Shown here: piece after piece, positions 27,060-39,783 of the stretch | Position numbering within the stretch: the stretch's first letter is position 1 | Layout of the letters: every line of letters starts with the position of its first letter | Assembly: GCF_000346465.2 (NCBI RefSeq) | Contig: NC_034010.1 | Coordinates: 17,929,574-17,993,573, forward strand | Direction: 5' to 3' | DNA from: Prunus persica | Taxonomy: Eukaryota; Streptophyta; Magnoliopsida; Rosales; Rosaceae | DNA: 64,000 bases | The notes under the pieces: generated by a model | What the model was told of the DNA's origin: nothing | Seen by the model: only the letters and a program-made list of their open reading frames with translations | Database searches by the model: none | Translations under genes and position numbers: made by a program

Positions 27060-27743
27060 ATTTAGGGTTTTGCTCTTGCAAGGATCAATTGCGTGCTTAA
27101 CACGGCACAGCTGCTGGAGTTGAAGAAACCAAAAATTTTGCTCCTTGTGTTCCGTTGAACCATAAAATAAAGGCTATTGGAACCTCCGTCTTCTGTGGAA
27201 GACCTCCTTCCTCTCCTCGACGTAAGCCCCAATTCCCTTTCGAAGGGTTATGGTTTTCTATTTCGTTTTCTTTTCGAATAGTGAAGTTTCTGCCTTTCAG
27301 TGGTTGTTGTTCCTTTCTGTGTGGTTATTTTATTATACTCCTTTCTGTGTGGTTAGTTGTCAATTTAGTGAAATGAGTTTCGAATTTTATTGTTATGCAA
27401 GCTTCTATGCCGTAATGTTGTGTTTTCATGAGGTTGAGGACGAGGGGTTTGAGTCTCTAGCTCACTTTCCTTTTAGGCTTCTTAGTATTTTACTCTTTTT
27501 ATCCCTCAGTGTGAACATAACACAGGTCTAAAAGCGGTACGTTAATGTCAATTATGTCTAGCCAAAGTAAAAGTAAATGATGCATATTTTTGTGGTTTCC
27601 AGCACAGTGGGATGATAATATGGTTTATGCATTTAATGTAATACCAATTAAGTTTTAATTTTTAAGAATGGTGAAGGTTTTAGATAATTTTAAGGTTAGT
27701 TTTTATCATAGACATTGCTAATAGAAATCATTATTGTTTGCAG

Positions 27744-29069
27744 TTTCTGTAAGAATACTGAAATAACAGCCGAAAATGCAAAGAGCTTCGTAAGGAGAGA
27801 CACACTCAGAAAGATTGAAGAAAAGATTCAAAATTTGTGGAAAGAACATGATGTTTATAGGGCCAAATCTCGTGAAAAGCCTCCTGAGCCAGGGGAGAAG
27901 TTCTTTGGGAACTCTCCGTTTCCTTACATGAATGGTTTTTTGCATCTTGGACATGCATTCTCACTCTCAAAGCTAGAGTTTTCTGCACGTTATCATAGAT
28001 TAAGAGGTGCCAATGTCCTTTTGCCCTTTGGTTTCCAGGAAACTGGAATGCCCATTAAAGCCTCAGCCGACAAAATCGCACAAGAGATCCAACAGTTTGG
28101 ACATCCACCAGTCTTTCCTAGCAACAAAGAGGAGCAAGGGAACCATCAGGAAGCTGAAGATGCAAATTCAGGTGCACCTACAGATAATAAGTTCAAGGGA
28201 AAGAAGTCCAAGGCTACATCAAAGTCAAGCGGACAAGCATACCAGTAGGAAATCATGCGCAGTCTCGGCCTCTCTGACAGTGAGATAACCAAATTCTGCG
28301 AAGCATCTGAGGGGTTGAACTTCTTCCCTCCAATGGCAATGGAAGACCTCAAGGATTTTGGCTTGGGATGTGACTGGAGCCGATCCTTTATTACTACAGA
28401 CAGGAACCCATATTTTGATAAGTTTGTGGGGTGGCAGATGAGGAAATTGAAAGACATGGATAAGGTTGTGAAAGCGAAACGTTATGCGATCTAATCCTCC
28501 AGAGTGTCAATAAGTATTTGAAAGACTGGATTGATATAATGAGGAAGAAGCTTGAAAAGTACAAGTCAAATTTAGATAAAGTTGATAAGAATGGTGCTCC
28601 AGTTACATCTTTGGTACAAGGCAAGAAGCTAATAGGCCTGATATATGTGACGGAGCAATTTGATGAGTGGAAAACAGAGTGCTTGAGGATACTCCAGAAT
28701 AACTTCAATATAGAGACTCGTACTTTTGCTCCGGACAGGGTGATATTGGAGGCATTGCAGAGTAGTTCTCTAGGACAGGCCAAGGGTTTAAGACAAATCC
28801 AGAATCTTTGCATGCCTTTCGTGAAGTTGAAGAAGAAGGATGCAGTTCAACTTGGAGCTCAGGCCTTAGATTTGAAGTTACCATTTGGAGAGGTTCAGGT
28901 ACTTGAAGAGAACATAGACTTGATTAAGAAACAACTCGTGCTTGAAGGGGTACAAGTTTTGTCTGCTACCAATCCTGATGATCGTGCAAAAGTTGGTCCT
29001 CATGTTAAACAGATAGAGCAGAATCCTCCATTCCCTGGAAGCCCAACTACGATCTTCTTGACCCGATAA
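27744..29069 (+). pseudogene. cytosolic leucyl-tRNA synthetase pseudogene with large internal deletion
   Basis: Class I leucyl-tRNA synthetase remains: ARRDRL-like start region, FPYMNGFLHLGHAFSLSK with the HIGH-type motif (HLGH), FGFQETGMPIKASADK, then a jump to the C-terminal end (VNKYLKDWIDIMRKK ... PTTIFLTR). Breaks seen: the codon where the initiator Met is expected reads ATA (27763-27765); an in-frame TAG stands at 28246-28248 where the family has Trp before EIMRS; and near 28490 the sequence passes from the RYT-type motif (about residue 230) straight to the last 170-180 residues, changing frame. The deletion, roughly 650-700 codons, removes the KMSKS motif, the editing domain and most of the core. 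A likely 5'UTR exon (about 27060-27221) and a leader intron ending TTGTTTGCAG (27743) remain, so this is a DNA-level duplicate, not a retrocopy. Confidence 0.9.
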
Positions 29070-29339
29070 TTGTAATCCTTTTGGCACATATCTGGAACTT
29101 TTATCAGATTATTTTACTTACTTAGCATCTTAAGTTAATTGGATCTTATTTGAAGAATTCGTCATTCAGTTTTCTTACTCTTTTTTTCGTGTCGTTTGCT
29201 GTTATGGTGTTTAGTGGTGGTGTTAGGAACCAAGTATTGTCTTTCTGGAGGAGACACAAAGTTAGGAAAGAATTAAGTGATAGATATGGTTGCCTGAAAT
29301 GTTTTCAAACAAAACTGAAGAAAAATGAAGGTAACACCA

Positions 29340-30964
29340 GAAAATCCTAACTTGGTGCTACCAAGGTAACGGGTAACAACCACTTTTCAGGTTTCATGTG
29401 GAAATAAGGAATATGACTGAATCAAATATGTCTCCATTTTCTCTTGATCGAAAAGAGAAACTATGAGGCAAAATTTTCTGATATTTCATTTGTTTGTAGG
29501 CTCCAGGAAATTCTTCCAGCAGAACTCCTTCATGATGGTACTTTGGTTTCGGCTTCAATTTAACATTGGGATTGGAAGACAATTCCAATCGCCATGAAAA
29601 AGGACTAAATAAACATCCATGTGACTCGAAAAACTCCATTCTAGAAAATATAAGAAAGAAAAATAAACTAAGGGGCAGACTTACTGAACTCCCATTATGA
29701 AAGAATGACAAAGTAAGCGAGCAATAAAGAAAAATAAAGGATTTTAAGAATCTACCAAATGTAAGTAGCTATAAGAGAGATTAGAAGCCTATAGAAGGAA
29801 CAAGTGCATTTGGATCATATCTAGTTAAGCTAAGCTATAAGCCATAGGAATCCACGGTTGAACTTTAAATTTGTAGAGAAACCCATATGTTATATTACAA
29901 AGTGCGCACACACACACACACACAAAACTTACTCAAAAGGGAAAATGCATTTTCATTAAATCTATGAACTTTCAAGTTGCACTATGTTTTCTATTAGCAT
30001 TTGCCAGTAATGTACCTAATTATTTTATTCTTGTATCACCAACATAGAAATTATTGTCAAAACACACACTGTGACACCATAAATAGACCCTTTAAAACTA
30101 AAAGTGCCATTTTGTGTCATCAAACTAAGGATTTTGTGTTCCAAAGAAAATTTTGTTCATTTTTCTACCCCTACGATGTTTTCAGCACGTTTCAGATGTG
30201 TTACAGAAGTTTTTTTGGTCATTGGTTGAAGTTAAATGCCAGAAAATAGCAACATAGCTAAGTAGGTTCTTATTTTGGTCAAAATCAAAATTTCTGCCTA
30301 ATGTCTTTTTTGTTGTTTTTCAGGTCAATCTAAAGCCACTGACATGTTTAGAATGGTTATTATGATGATTTGGACCAGGTTTGGGGGTCTCAGGTGGCCT
30401 ACATTATGTTTTAGGATGATTTGAAGCTCATAAAAGGACCTAAAACCCAAAAAACCCAGCTGCTGTTTTGCCCAGAAATTTGAAAACATTTTGTCACCAA
30501 AGGTTTTTAGCGACGGATGTTCATCAGATTTTTCGTGGCTAAAAATTTTCAGCGACGGTGATCTTCAGATTTTTCGTCACTAAAAGTTAAAATTCCAGAT
30601 CAACTTCAGACCAAATGTCATCATGATCAGAGACATGTAGGAGTTATTTCGGGTCTGTTGACATTCCAAGAAGCAAGTTGTGGGTGTTTGAAATCGTCTC
30701 GTTGTCTATCCTCTCTCACTTCGACATATTCTACGCTTTGCTCATCCATACACCTACACAAACCCGGGAAGTTCTCACACCAATTGATTTTGCATGACCT
30801 AACTCTACTGCAAAAGTAGTTCTTCCAGCTGAGATGCTAATTGAATGAGCTGACAGGTTTCGAGACTTATTTATATTATAATTTTGTGTCCTGGTATCTC
30901 AATTTGTCTAGTTTCTTTTTCTCTAAAATGTAATTTTTGTTGATACAGAGACACAGAAGACTGA
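29340..30964. other. spacer with tandem GCGACGG foldbacks
   Basis: No coding region seen. At 30505-30590 two neighbouring imperfect foldbacks read TTTTAGCGACGGA ... TTTTTCGTGGCTAAAAA and TTTTCAGCGACGG ... TTTTTCGTCACTAAAAG, a pattern common near the ends of plant CACTA-type transposons. A CA repeat lies at 29908-29925. Element borders were not found. Confidence 0.4.
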
Positions 30965-32010
30965 TTAAGCTCCATTTCTAATGCTGTTAGTCAAGGATGC
31001 TTTTACAAGCAGAGCGTGTACTTGAAGATGTCGGTCAAGATCGTGCACGCAAAACTGTGAGTTGATGCCTCAGAATCATATTATTCCTTGCTTGTATAAC
31101 TCTGTTTTGACAGTCTCTTATGTGAAACCATGCCTTGTGGATAATGCCACATCAAGAGGATGAGTTTATTTCATTTGCAGGACACAATTGTTTGTAAAGC
31201 CTTGACTTATTGAAGTTACCCTTTTTAGGCTAATAATTTGTTATTTGTTGCCTGACTTCCTTAGGTAGATCTTTCCAACTCGGAAGCGATGAGATCTTCA
31301 TCTAGATTGTTGTGTTCTTCCTTATGTTAGTTTATATTTTAGGTACTTTTATCAGGTTCTTATTTACTCGATATGCACACACTTTCTTCATTGAAAAAGA
31401 GTTAACATTGGCTGTTAAGTGTGCATTGACTTCTATTGACCTATGCGCAAACGCTTTGCTACTATTGATGCCGGGATGGGGCTGAATCACTAGGGTTTCG
31501 AGACCATGAGGTGGAGTAATGATGAATATACAGTATACTTATCAAAAGGACAATGCAATATGTAAATTATCATTTTTTGTTCAGAAATTTTGTTCAAGAT
31601 GTTTCGAATTACCAATAGTAATGTACTTTGCAAAGGAAAAAAATTCCTTCTCTATGGCATGTCAAAAATATTGTCTCATGTTTTTAGGACTGATGTAGAT
31701 GATGGAAAGTGGTTTGGTTTCAAAGTTGCTGCTGTAGGTCATTGTTTATAACCTACTTTACTGGATTTCTGTTTGGATTTGCAGGGGATTGTAAATGCAC
31801 TCAGGCGAGGTCGATTGGAGTTGGAAGTTAAAGATGTTATAATTGAGACTACTGTAGTTGACATTCTCAGAGTCTGCTCCCGATTTCGTTATGTTTCACT
31901 CCATGTACAGATAGCTAAATTGTTTATGTAAAATTCTCTCCGGTGTTGATATTTGTTCCAGTGCATAATTTCCCATCTATTGTTTGATATGGTTGATTTA
32001 AAATTCCTAT
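30965..32010 (+). pseudogene. inverted, deleted genomic fragment of ATG3
   Basis: Two blocks match ATG3 in the opposite orientation. 30965-31432 corresponds to about 21290-21735: exon 7 (AGGATGCTTTTACAAGCAGA, with donor CAAAACT|GTGAG) and much of the following intron. 31640-32010 corresponds to about 19755-20160: the 3'UTR intron end, the acceptor and the non-coding last exon. Exons 8 and 9, including the catalytic Cys exon, are missing, replaced by about 200 bases of unrelated sequence (31433-31640). Introns are present, so it arose by DNA duplication. Many substitutions and small indels mark it as old. No complete reading frame remains. Confidence 0.85.
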
Positions 32011-32021
32011 CAATTGTTCGA

Positions 32022-32630
32022 AGGCAGAGTGCTTGAGGATACTCCAGCATAACTTCAACATAGAGACTCATACTTTTGCTCCGGACAGGGTGATATTGGA
32101 GGCATTGCAGAATTGTTCTCTTGGACAGGCTAAAGGTTTAAGATAAGCCCATAATCTTTACATGTCTTTGGTGAAGTCGAAGAAGAATTTGAAGAAGAAT
32201 GAGGCATTTCAACTTGGAGCTCAGGCCTTAGATTTGAAGTTACCATTTGAAGAGATTGACGTACTTGATTAAGAGACAACTCGATGTTTGAAGAGGTACA
32301 AGTTTGTCTGCTACCAACCCTGATGATCATGCTATAGTTGGTCCTCATGTTAAACAGATAGGGCAGTATCCTCCATTCCCTGGTAATTATAATCCTTTTG
32401 GCACATATCTGAAATTTTTATCAGATTATTTTACTCAGCATCTTAAGTTAGTTGGCATCTTATTTGAAGGATTCATAATTCAGTGTTTGTTTTCTTTTCT
32501 TATTTTGTCATGTCGTTTGGTGTTATGGTAGTCAATAGTGGTGTTAGGAACTAAGTATTTTCTATCTGGAGGACACACAAAGTTAGGAACCAATTCAGTG
32601 ATATGGTTGCTTGAAATGTTTTCTGTCTTT
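32022..32630 (+). pseudogene. second leucyl-tRNA synthetase C-terminal fragment
   Basis: Begins abruptly at GCAGAGTGCTTGAGGATACTCCAG and runs parallel to 28675-29315 of the first pseudogene, including about 240 bases beyond the coding end (GGCACATATCTGAA..., GTTAGGAACTAAGTATT..., ATGGTTGCTTGAAATG). The coding part has stops (for example TAA in the AAAGGTTTAAGATAAGCC stretch) and indels, and the LTR-ending tail is lost. It abuts the ATG3 fragment with about 10 bases between, so the two were joined before or during the rearrangement. Confidence 0.85.
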
Positions 32631-33161
32631 AAATCAGAGTTACACTCAGATTTCTTCGCTTCGATTCGATCCTACTTCAATTAAAGCTAGATTTACAAGG
32701 TCATACTTTGATATGTTCATCACACCTCTCTTTGGCTCTTTCAATTCCTTTTATCTTTTAATTTCCTCTCTTTTGGATATGCATCTATCTATGAGGAGCT
32801 ACCCTAGTAAAATATAAAGTGTGGTCAGACCTTCTTGCCCTCCACTGCTAATTTAGATCAGGTGAGAATTAGATGTCTGGTTGATAAACAAAGATAATGC
32901 TTGTGACATGTTCTGTGGCTGTGGGCAGAAGGCAAAACTTAAAATGGGGGCAAAACTTGAGTCCCTTGTTGACTGAAGTACAAGGTCGGATGAGAACGAA
33001 TCTGCGTCCAATTAGAGGAAGTTGCTCTGACAAATGTCATAAAAACAAAGAAGATTTATGCGTAGCGAAATTAGGCTTAAAATTTTAGCCCACCCCTTTT
33101 TCGAATTCGAATCTTGAATCCATGCCTCTTCTATTTTTTTTGGGAGAAAAAGCGATAGTAA

Positions 33162-33453
33162 TCTATCTATATATATAAAACAAAAGGCAGAGAATTGTGA
33201 AACATTCAAAATACCAAAAAATGCTCTTGGTTAATGCAAAAATTAAGAATTGAAATTATTAATTAAATGAGGATAATATGGTAAATTCACATTTTTTCAT
33301 ATTTAAAAAAATTAAAATGAAAAGAAAAATATGATAATAAATCCTATTTTTATGGAACACAACTACCCATTATCTTTTTTTTATTCTAAAATAATTTTAA
33401 ATTTTTTTAAAAAAAGCCCCTCGTAGGCACGGAAGCGCGTGCGAAGAGGCTAG
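33162..33453 (+). mobile_element. short non-autonomous Helitron-like element
   Basis: Starts TCTATCTATATATATAAAAC after an A and ends GAAGAGGCTAG before a T: the 5' TC and 3' CTAG ends and A/T insertion site expected of Helitrons. A hairpin GCACG-GAAGCG-CGTGC (33427-33442) sits 7 bases before the CTAG end. The interior is AT-rich and non-coding, 292 bases in all. Helitrons move by rolling circle and leave no target duplication; none is seen. Confidence 0.75.
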
Positions 33454-36400
33454 TTTATTGATAAAACAAAATAAAGTACAAAACAGCCATAGTGTCAAAT
33501 ATGAGTACAACATCTCCAGTGACTAAAAACAAAAACAATTTGAGAGAGAATTACGCTTAAACATAAAAAGGCTTTAAACTCCAATTTGTCAGACAAAAGC
33601 ACCTATACTCAGACTTACAATACATATTTACCGTGCAACGATAGAAACAACAAAGCCATATTGAAAATTCGAAAAGTAAAATACAAATTTATTTTTTCGA
33701 CTTATTATTTTATCATTTTTTATGCACAAAACTTGTTCTAACAAGTTAGTTTCAAACTTTCAAGTTAAATTAAAATCACATTGTTTGATGGCTTTTGTTT
33801 TAGGCTGACCTATATAACTCATCTCATCACTTTGGCTTGAAATGTAGTTTTGTTTGTAAACTAGAACCTTAACACGAGTTTCACTGAGAATGATTCGACT
33901 GTGGAACCCTAATCACTGGAAAAAAGGAAAAAAGAAGTCGTTTTAGCTAGCTTAAAACCCAAACCCTATTGACATTACTCAAATGGGATTCAAATTTAAG
34001 CTAAAACCAATTCTCTCATTGATGGTCATGATTTCAGGGAAGAAACAAGAGTTGGCTTGGGTTTTGAATTTTAAATTCTAGAAAGAAAAAACAAAAAGAA
34101 ATTGTGTGATAAAATATTAGCATTGTGGAAGGCAAAACGCTCTCACATTCCCCTGGACCATAGTGTCATTTGCTGTAGTTGAATTTTGATAGAGACTTGA
34201 CTCAACGTAAGTTTAGAAATGGGTCCTTGCATGTCCACTGCAGGCCTTCTTCATATGCATATCGTACGTTCTCAGTAAACCAAGACATAGACATGGCTTT
34301 CACACCCCCTCAGGACACATTTGCTCCCTATGAGCCTAAATGTCCACATTACAATGTCAAATCTAACGTACGTACTGTTTTACATTTTTCCTAATTAACG
34401 TCCATATTGGTCTCTGACACCGTGATCGTTACATCTCTTTTTTAATTGTATTAATGATAATTACACGTGTGGGCGACTTTCAACTGTGTTTGCATTGATA
34501 GTCATCGTGCGAGTAGGCATGCATATAGTCTCACTCAAGTTTTTGTTAATTATTGTTTTTTTTTTCCATAGTTTACATGAGATGTAGAGTATCAATTTCA
34601 CATTCACAAGTGAAATTTTGACCCCATCCTACTATACTATTTAATTACATGTAACTCCAAAGCTATTACAAGAAGAGGTCCACTTAACCAAGTTAATGGG
34701 CAACACATACAATTTGCTGGTGTGGGAAGATAACAAGATGTGACCAAAATCAAAGGGTGGACCAAACTCGATATGCAGTCAACTTCCACAGCTAAAAGTA
34801 ACTTTCATTGGTTTATTAATGTAACCAAGAGAAAAAAAAAACATAATATCAGGTTTACAAAAGAAAAGGAGAAAATAGAAAATTTAAGTAGTTTTGGAAA
34901 ATTAAGGCCGTTTCTATTCACATTCTTAATTTGTCATTTTGCAGTTCGAAATTAATATTTATTTACTTTTAAAAATATTCACAAAAAAAGAATACAGAAT
35001 GGCAAAGTGAGAATGTATATGATAAGTTCTAATGTTTCATGAGAATCAAATGAAATGAGGATATATGTTCAAATTTTTATTTTGCTCTTTTTTTCTTCTC
35101 GAGTTTTTCATGAATTTTGTGAACAATAATCGGCCAGGCATGCGTATACTATACGTCTTCCTTTTGTCATTAGCTTACGTCTTCCTTTTGTCATTAGCTC
35201 ATAAAGGTATACACATCATAGTTTCCCAAACAAATGTATAAATAGATGCAAGTCCAGGGAAAACAAAAGAAAATGAAATGGTGAAAAAGAAATAATTCAT
35301 ATAAGATTTGCTTAAATTGATGTAATTGATTCATTTTAGGACAGTTTGATGCATATAGTTTGTCATTGAGTGGATTAAAAAAAGTGATCCCACTTGCGAG
35401 AACAATTTGTATCTTATTACGTGACAGTGTTTGATGGTGAAACTGTTCAAGGAAATTTTTCTATATATCCGTTCATATAGACTTGATCATACACAATCTT
35501 TTAACCGAATTATTTTGCCCATGTCATATTCACATGCGAAAGAATGGCATTAAACAAGTCTTCCTTGGTCCATAGTAGAAACAGATTCTCTGAAAAAGCC
35601 TCATCATGAGAAATTGGATTCTCTTTTCCTTTCAATTTCCGTATTTAAAAATGATCGATTTCATAAAGGAAAAAAAGAAGACGAAAATAGATTGAAAGCA
35701 GATAGCAAATCTTAGCTTATGTCAATTTTATTCACAAAACTGGATTGTTGTCCTTTCAATTATTGTTGTACTAATAATAAAATATTTCTCTAAAAAAAAA
35801 TTAATAATATCTTTAAGATCTAAAAAGGACATAATTCCACGATTTTTGAGTCAAGTAGACTAGTACTTTAATTTATTCACTCTTAATTTATGTATGCTAT
35901 GATCTTCAAAGATTAGCAGTTGCATAGAGATTTTAATTTCTGTACATGTTGGAGGCCAAATGGCACTAAAAAATTGCTAAAAGCTAATTAAAGAAACCCC
36001 TCACAAACAATCACCAACCACCCTATATATGCCAATTTGCATAAATCTTTGTTTAGAATAACCTCATTTGGTTTGCACATGTGTATCATAAAAATGCAGG
36101 TTTCTTTTTTTTCTTACGGGTTGGAAATGATATTGCATGTGGTTTTGTATGATGAAATTCATACTAATTATGCTTAGAGATCCTTATGTTCCTAAACCAA
36201 CATCATTAATTTCAGGTAAGAAAGCAGCGGCGAAAATAGAAATTTTAGTATCGGGATCAAAATTGAGAATTAATCACGTCAAAATGTGCAATTTTGATTA
36301 TGTATAAGCAACGAACATGTCTCCCCCTAGATCTCTTTATCAAAAAAAGGAAACATGGATGCATCAAAAGCATACAAGTATCTCATGATTAATTGAGCAA

Positions 36401-37078
36401 AAGCATTTGATTCCCCTCTCTCTTTCCAACTGGTCAATTAAAAAGAAGTGAGAGATTCTTGCTCATTGTAAACGTATAATAACTCGATCGCAATTTCCAA
36501 TTAATTCATTAGATATGAACCTTGATTAATTATCTTTATAATATACTTGGCTAGCAGTAGTAATTAAACCATGATTAGTGAAATAATTAACCAATATCTC
36601 TTATCATTAGATTCTTCATGTGTATACACAGTCTTTGTCCCCTCATGTTGCTTGCTTTCGTTTCTGGTCCAAGAAAGAAAATAGATTCTTCATGCTTGTG
36701 GGGTAATGATTTCATTTTCATGCTAGGACACAATGCCAGATCTGACTACCTAGATACTGAGCAATGGTACTATATGTATATATATGGAGCAAATCATCAA
36801 GATTTTCTTGTTCATATGTTATAGATGCTTCCAACTGATTAATTAATTAAGAGTAATAACCTAAAAATACTAATATCAGAGCATACAATTATGACAAATA
36901 ATGTAACCAAAACAAAATATCATCAGATATTATAAACTAATTATTAGGATTTTGGAGGTTTATACTTTGTATAAGCCAACTATGGTGATCATATGGGTTA
37001 TGCATAACAATTTGAAACTTTATGTTTGGTGTTCCAATTGAAAGATATGAAGAAACTGCTGCATGTCCCAAACCATAA
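33454..37078. other. gene-poor AT-rich spacer
   Basis: No supported gene. A 24-base direct duplication (CGTCTTCCTTTTGTCATTAG twice) lies near 35152-35200. The frame at 34179-34394 and others are short and without recognisable motifs. Confidence 0.5.
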
Positions 37079-37559
37079 GGCCCTGTCCGGTTCATGGAAC
37101 GGATTTGAGGGGAAATCACTTCCCATATCATTTTCTAAGGGATGAGAAATGGAAGATTCATTTCCCACATTTGGTAATGTCGGGAAAGTAACTAGGAGAT
37201 TTTACTTTATTTTCTTTCCCATGTTTGTTTTGAGTAGGAATGGAAAACAAAGTTTATATAATTTTTCAATTATACCATATTAAATCAAATAAAAAAAGAG
37301 TACATTTAATGATATATTATAATTCTAAATTATTAATAGGGACAAAATGATCATAAAAAATGTGCATTGAATATTGGTTCATTTTTCCAAACTTTTTCAT
37401 GAGGAGGGAAAACAAAATCCAAGTTGGGAGGAGGGCTTCACTTTCCCTCCTACTTTCCCATGTGTCAAGCAACCATTTCCCATGCCCAGACTTATCAAAT
37501 ATAGGAAAACAATTGATTTCCTATCCCCAAGTCTCATTTTCCACGAACCAAATGTGGCC
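37079..37559. mobile_element. Tourist-like (PIF/Harbinger) MITE
   Basis: Ends GGCCCTGTCCGGTTCATGGA and, reversed from the right, GGCCACATTTGGTTCGTGGA form imperfect inverted repeats of about 22 bases. The element is flanked by TAA on both sides (37076-37078 and 37560-37562), the TWA target site of PIF/Harbinger elements. The interior (TTTCCCATG-type motifs repeated in both orientations) is non-coding. 481 bases. Confidence 0.7.
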
Positions 37560-37627
37560 TAAGAGGGTACAAATTGTGCATATCATGCATAATTTTCTGA
37601 TGGATATCTAGAAAAAAGAGTCAACAA

Positions 37628-37775
37628 GGTCTAACCTAGTGGAAAATGGCCTTAACTTGCATATAAGAGGTCTCAGGTTCGAATCCCTATGTCATCTTAG
37701 TTTTGTGTGTGTGTGAGAAATCCTCCTTCCCCTTTAATTAGACTATCGCTTGTACTAAAAAAAGAAAAGGGGAGA
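37628..37775 (+). mobile_element. tRNA-derived SINE copy A
   Basis: Contains a pol III B-box-like GGTTCGAATCC (37676-37686) preceded at about 40 bases by an A-box-like CTAACCTAGTGG. It then has a CT-rich body ending CTATCGCTTGTACT and an A-rich tail. The end motif TAT(C/T)GCTTGTA is shared with the copies at 42.8 kb and 47.7 kb. Borders approximate. Confidence 0.55.
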
Positions 37776-38767
37776 ACAATATGTAAATATCACGCATGTA
37801 TGTTTTTTCTTTCTCGTGAGGTTCGATTTTATGCTTCGTTAATTAAAATGCTTGGAAACTTTGAATGGAGATTAGTTAATGAAAAATTAAGTTACTTTGT
37901 GTTAGCTAGCTTGATATACATTGTTGACTGTTTCTCTAATTAACCACGGGCTTATAAGTGACTGTTTAATATGATAGGAGTTTTAGTTTCAAGAAGTCTT
38001 GCTCTGTAACTTTTAAATCTCACCCCCGCACCAGCAGATGCAGATATATAAGAATGACATTTGGACAAGTAATATAAAAATGTTTATCCATTTAACTGTG
38101 ATCAAATAAATCACAATATGTTTAATAAACAATGAAAGTACGTAATCACAATGATAATCAAATGACGAACTTTCAATTTGTTTAATATTTAATAATAGGA
38201 ATGATTCTTGAAAATTGACCTTCAATATATAAAATGAATTATTTGGATTATAAGATCGCATTGTGGAGTACATCTAAACGAGTATTTAACATCATATTAA
38301 CTTATTAACTAACAATCAGTATTTGACCGCTCGTGTGCAAACAATAAACAATGATAAAATAAAATCCAAGAAACATTAACATTTTCAAAATGAGAGTAAT
38401 ATCTCAGTAATACTAAAAACCAATCTTCTTCAACTTATGGTGAGTGCAAAGGACAATTATTTGAGTGATTGTAAAGACCAAATTACTTGGTACGTTAATC
38501 ACATGTCTTCAATTCTGATTGATTATATGTGTAAAGAGCAATTATTTGGTACTACTAGAATTTACCTGTCTCTAATTGAGATGACAAACCAACCATCAAA
38601 AACACGATGGCTACTGTAAGTACCAAGTAATACAGGAGCCTCAGCTACCAAGACTTTTCTTCATGAAAATTTCACACATCAAACTCTAATCATCTTTTTA
38701 ATCAAAAGGTTTGTCATCAACATATATGCACTGTCATTATCATTTGAGCAACACCCTTATTGCTTGC

Positions 38768-38813
<46 letters not shown>

Positions 38814-39783
38814 TTGGTGTCCTTAGTTTTGTCTCATGCTGCAGTGTTTAGCAACCTCTTAATTATTATTGTTTATACAAGAGTAAATAGGAGCTCAATG
38901 ATTAGATACTTGTGGGTCTTTTTCAACATAGCGCTTGCCAGTGTGGTATGCAAAGAAGATTTAACATGTGGGGGCCTATAAACAAATTTTCTGTCTCTCT
39001 CTTGAATTTTAGTCCAATGGGCAAATGAAGGAAGAGGAAGGCCAGATGGAAGAAGATAATGATGGTGAGGTCATTAACCACTAATGCACATTGGAGCACT
39101 GGGGCCCTTAAGTTTTTGCTATTAAATTAATTTAATTATAAAATCAGTTCTATATGTTATACCTACCATTTTATTTAGTTTCATGATATTGTCTCCTAGC
39201 TTTGGGTACCTACATGGGTGTCTACATTCTCTAGAATCCCCATTAATTAATTTCATTATCTTAATCATTGTCTAATTAAGAAAATCTGAAATAGATTAAC
39301 CCTTGTAATTAGGTGAAATAGGTGTAGCAAGTACATAAGTACTCCCTCAAAATTGGATTGTATCACTTGAGCTATCTATGGGTTTTTCCATTACTAATTA
39401 ATCTTGAAGTGTTCACATGGTTTAACTATTTAGGCTTGAGTTTAGCTCAACAAATCTTTGTTCTTTAGTGGCATTATATAAAATGAAGAGAAATAGAGTG
39501 GCCCTCACCTTCTTCAACTTGACACTTGAACTTTACAACCCCCTTGAGTGATCAATTTCTTCTAATAATTTTGTAAGATTAACTCTCACTTTGGGTAATG
39601 ATTTAATGCTTTATCACTGATTCTACCAACCCATCACAATCTTCTATACATAAAATTCCAAACTTTTCACTGAAGTTAATCTTTTTTGACATTAGAACAT
39701 TAGGTGACTCTTTAAGCTTATCTAAAAAAGGGGTCGTTTCTACATTTGTATTTGGGTACCTTGTAGCTGATGGTCTTGATGTT
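37776..39783. other. spacer with a GA repeat
   Basis: No supported coding region. A (GA)n tract of about 16 units lies at 38776-38809. The rest is AT-rich and unremarkable. Confidence 0.5.

Noticed and set aside
34179..34394. 71-codon ORF upstream of the ERF gene
   Set aside because: No recognisable family, short, and not supported by splice or promoter signals.
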